NCBI RefSeq assembly: GCF_039540515.1
Contig: NZ_BAABFA010000019.1
Location: 186,001-250,000 of the forward strand
DNA length: 64,000 nucleotides
Origin: Nemorincola caseinilytica
GTDB lineage: Bacteria > Bacteroidota > Bacteroidia > Chitinophagales > Chitinophagaceae
Direction of reading: 5' to 3'
Shown: piece after piece, positions 63,425 to 64,000 of the stretch
How positions within the stretch are numbered: the stretch's first letter is position 1
Layout of the letters: each line of letters starts with the position of its first letter
Made by a program: the position numbers and the translations under genes
The notes under the pieces: model-generated
What the model saw: the letters and a program-made list of their open reading frames with translations, nothing else
Database searches by the model: none
Told to the model about the DNA's origin: nothing

Positions 63425-63460
63425 AAACACACTCATTCAAAAGAATGAGTGTGTTTCTTT
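63425..63460 (+). terminator. Terminator of the OmpA-family gene
   Basis: Perfect 14-bp stem (63425-63438 with 63443-63456), AAAA loop and T-rich tract, 40 bases after the stop codon. Confidence 0.93.
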
Positions 63461-63645
63461 CTACACAATTGGATTTTCCTTAACCTTGATTTAGCTAATT
63501 TTACTATCGTTACAAGCAGTAACACTCAAGACACGATTTTCCATTCTTTGCGGTCCTTTGCTCATTCTTCCTATCAATGCAAGGCCATTCATAAAATGTA
63601 CTTCCTTTCTTGAAATTTTCTTCACTCCTTCAAAAAAGGTTAAGT

Positions 63646-64000
63646 ATGTCTATTGTCATTTTGTTTATTACCGTATGGTATTTGTCACTTTTTGCCCAAA
63701 CCTTCTTCCATCATCGTTATGCTTCACACGGGGCATTTACCATGAGCAAAGGTTGGGAGCGTTTTTTCTTCATTTTCACTTACATTACACAAGGTCCCCA
63801 CTACATGAGTCCTCGAGCATATGCCATTATGCACCGCCTGCATCATGCCCATACCGATACAGAGCTTGACCCTCACTCTCCTGCTTTCTCCTCTAACCTG
63901 CTAAGTATGATGCTGCGTACACGTCGTTTTTACTGCGATGTGGTAGAGGGTAAGCTGCAGGTTGAGAAACGCTTTATGAAAAACCTGCCTGAATGGAAAG
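63646..64000 (+). CDS. Delta-9-type acyl-CoA desaturase (3' end outside the window)
   Basis: From the ATG at 63646 the frame stays open to the window edge (118 codons). It has a membrane helix at the start, the first His box FFHHRYASHGAF (~residue 22) and the second HRLHHAHTDTELDPHSP (~63-79), as in stearoyl-CoA-type delta-9 desaturases. It should introduce a cis double bond into saturated acyl chains, adding to the front-end-type desaturase at 13241. The third His box and C-terminus lie beyond the window. Confidence 0.88.
   Translation, partial: MSIVILFITVWYLSLFAQTFFHHRYASHGAFTMSKGWERFFFIFTYITQGPHYMSPRAYAIMHRLHHAHTDTELDPHSPAFSSNLLSMMLRTRRFYCDVVEGKLQVEKRFMKNLPEWK

Noticed and set aside
1..64000. 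tRNA, rRNA, CRISPR, insertion sequence and prophage search
   Set aside because: Reading the gene-free stretches gave no cloverleaf, repeat-spacer array, transposase or integrase. Short tRNAs could be missed by eye.

Overview
The window comes from a Bacteroidota chromosome, most likely a Chitinophagaceae-like relative. Evidence: secreted proteins with type IX secretion (T9SS) sorting domains, -7 promoter elements of the TAnnTTTG type before many genes, the uppS-bamA-ompH-ompH order, a BT_3928-family protein next to folP, a Bacteroidetes-type GlmU-family protein and a zinc-free type B L31. I found no rRNA, tRNA, CRISPR array, insertion sequence or prophage. Intergenic hairpins are mostly clean rho-independent terminators.

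Layout. 1-5.3 kb: truncated TPR lipoprotein, T9SS-secreted adhesin-like protein, methylmalonyl-CoA mutase large subunit without a B12 domain, Cys-rich secreted unknown. 5.3-9.4 kb: small envelope genes (DUF1579 lipoprotein, small lipoprotein, GldM-C-like protein, DUF5679-like small protein, 2TM protein, DUF6600 protein). 9.5-16.4 kb: Ig-like lipoprotein, S9 peptidase, front-end-type desaturase, WbqC-family protein, secreted C1 peptidase. 16.5-20.2 kb: two YHYH proteins plus a di-haem cytochrome-c peroxidase. 20.3-28.6 kb: BT_3928-family protein, folP, a nucleotidyltransferase pair, pepT, marC, rpmE2, a GlmU-family gene and a SLOG plus transmembrane protein that looks like a nucleotide-sensing membrane effector. 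28.7-33.3 kb: ompH-ompH-bamA-uppS outer membrane biogenesis block. 33.5-38.8 kb: DUF922-like protease, purine nucleoside phosphorylase, GT-C-like membrane protein, prmC, terC. 38.9-41.0 kb: small envelope or metal-related cluster (YHS lipoprotein, lipoprotein, CDVCG outer membrane protein, Cys-rich small protein). 41.1-43.2 kb: four tandem DUF4190-like paralogues. 43.2-48.0 kb: nadB, spermidine-synthase-like protein, plsY, prmA, M48 protease.

At about 48.1-48.5 kb there is a gene-free stretch with an orphan hairpin and short repeats. To its right, base composition and codon use change. That part carries a ferritin-like DUF892 protein, an MlaE-MlaF-MlaD lipid-transport operon, a 2891-residue cyclic beta-1,2-glucan synthase (NdvB type), a DUF5723-TSP3-OmpA outer membrane protein and the start of a delta-9-type desaturase: an envelope and stress-related module.

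The left part uses ATA for isoleucine to an extreme degree (all 18 Ile codons of folP), while the right part uses all three Ile codons. The best candidates for something new are the SLOG-transmembrane gene with its own promoter and operator-like palindrome, the nucleotidyltransferase pair, the YHYH-peroxidase group and the tandem DUF4190 family.
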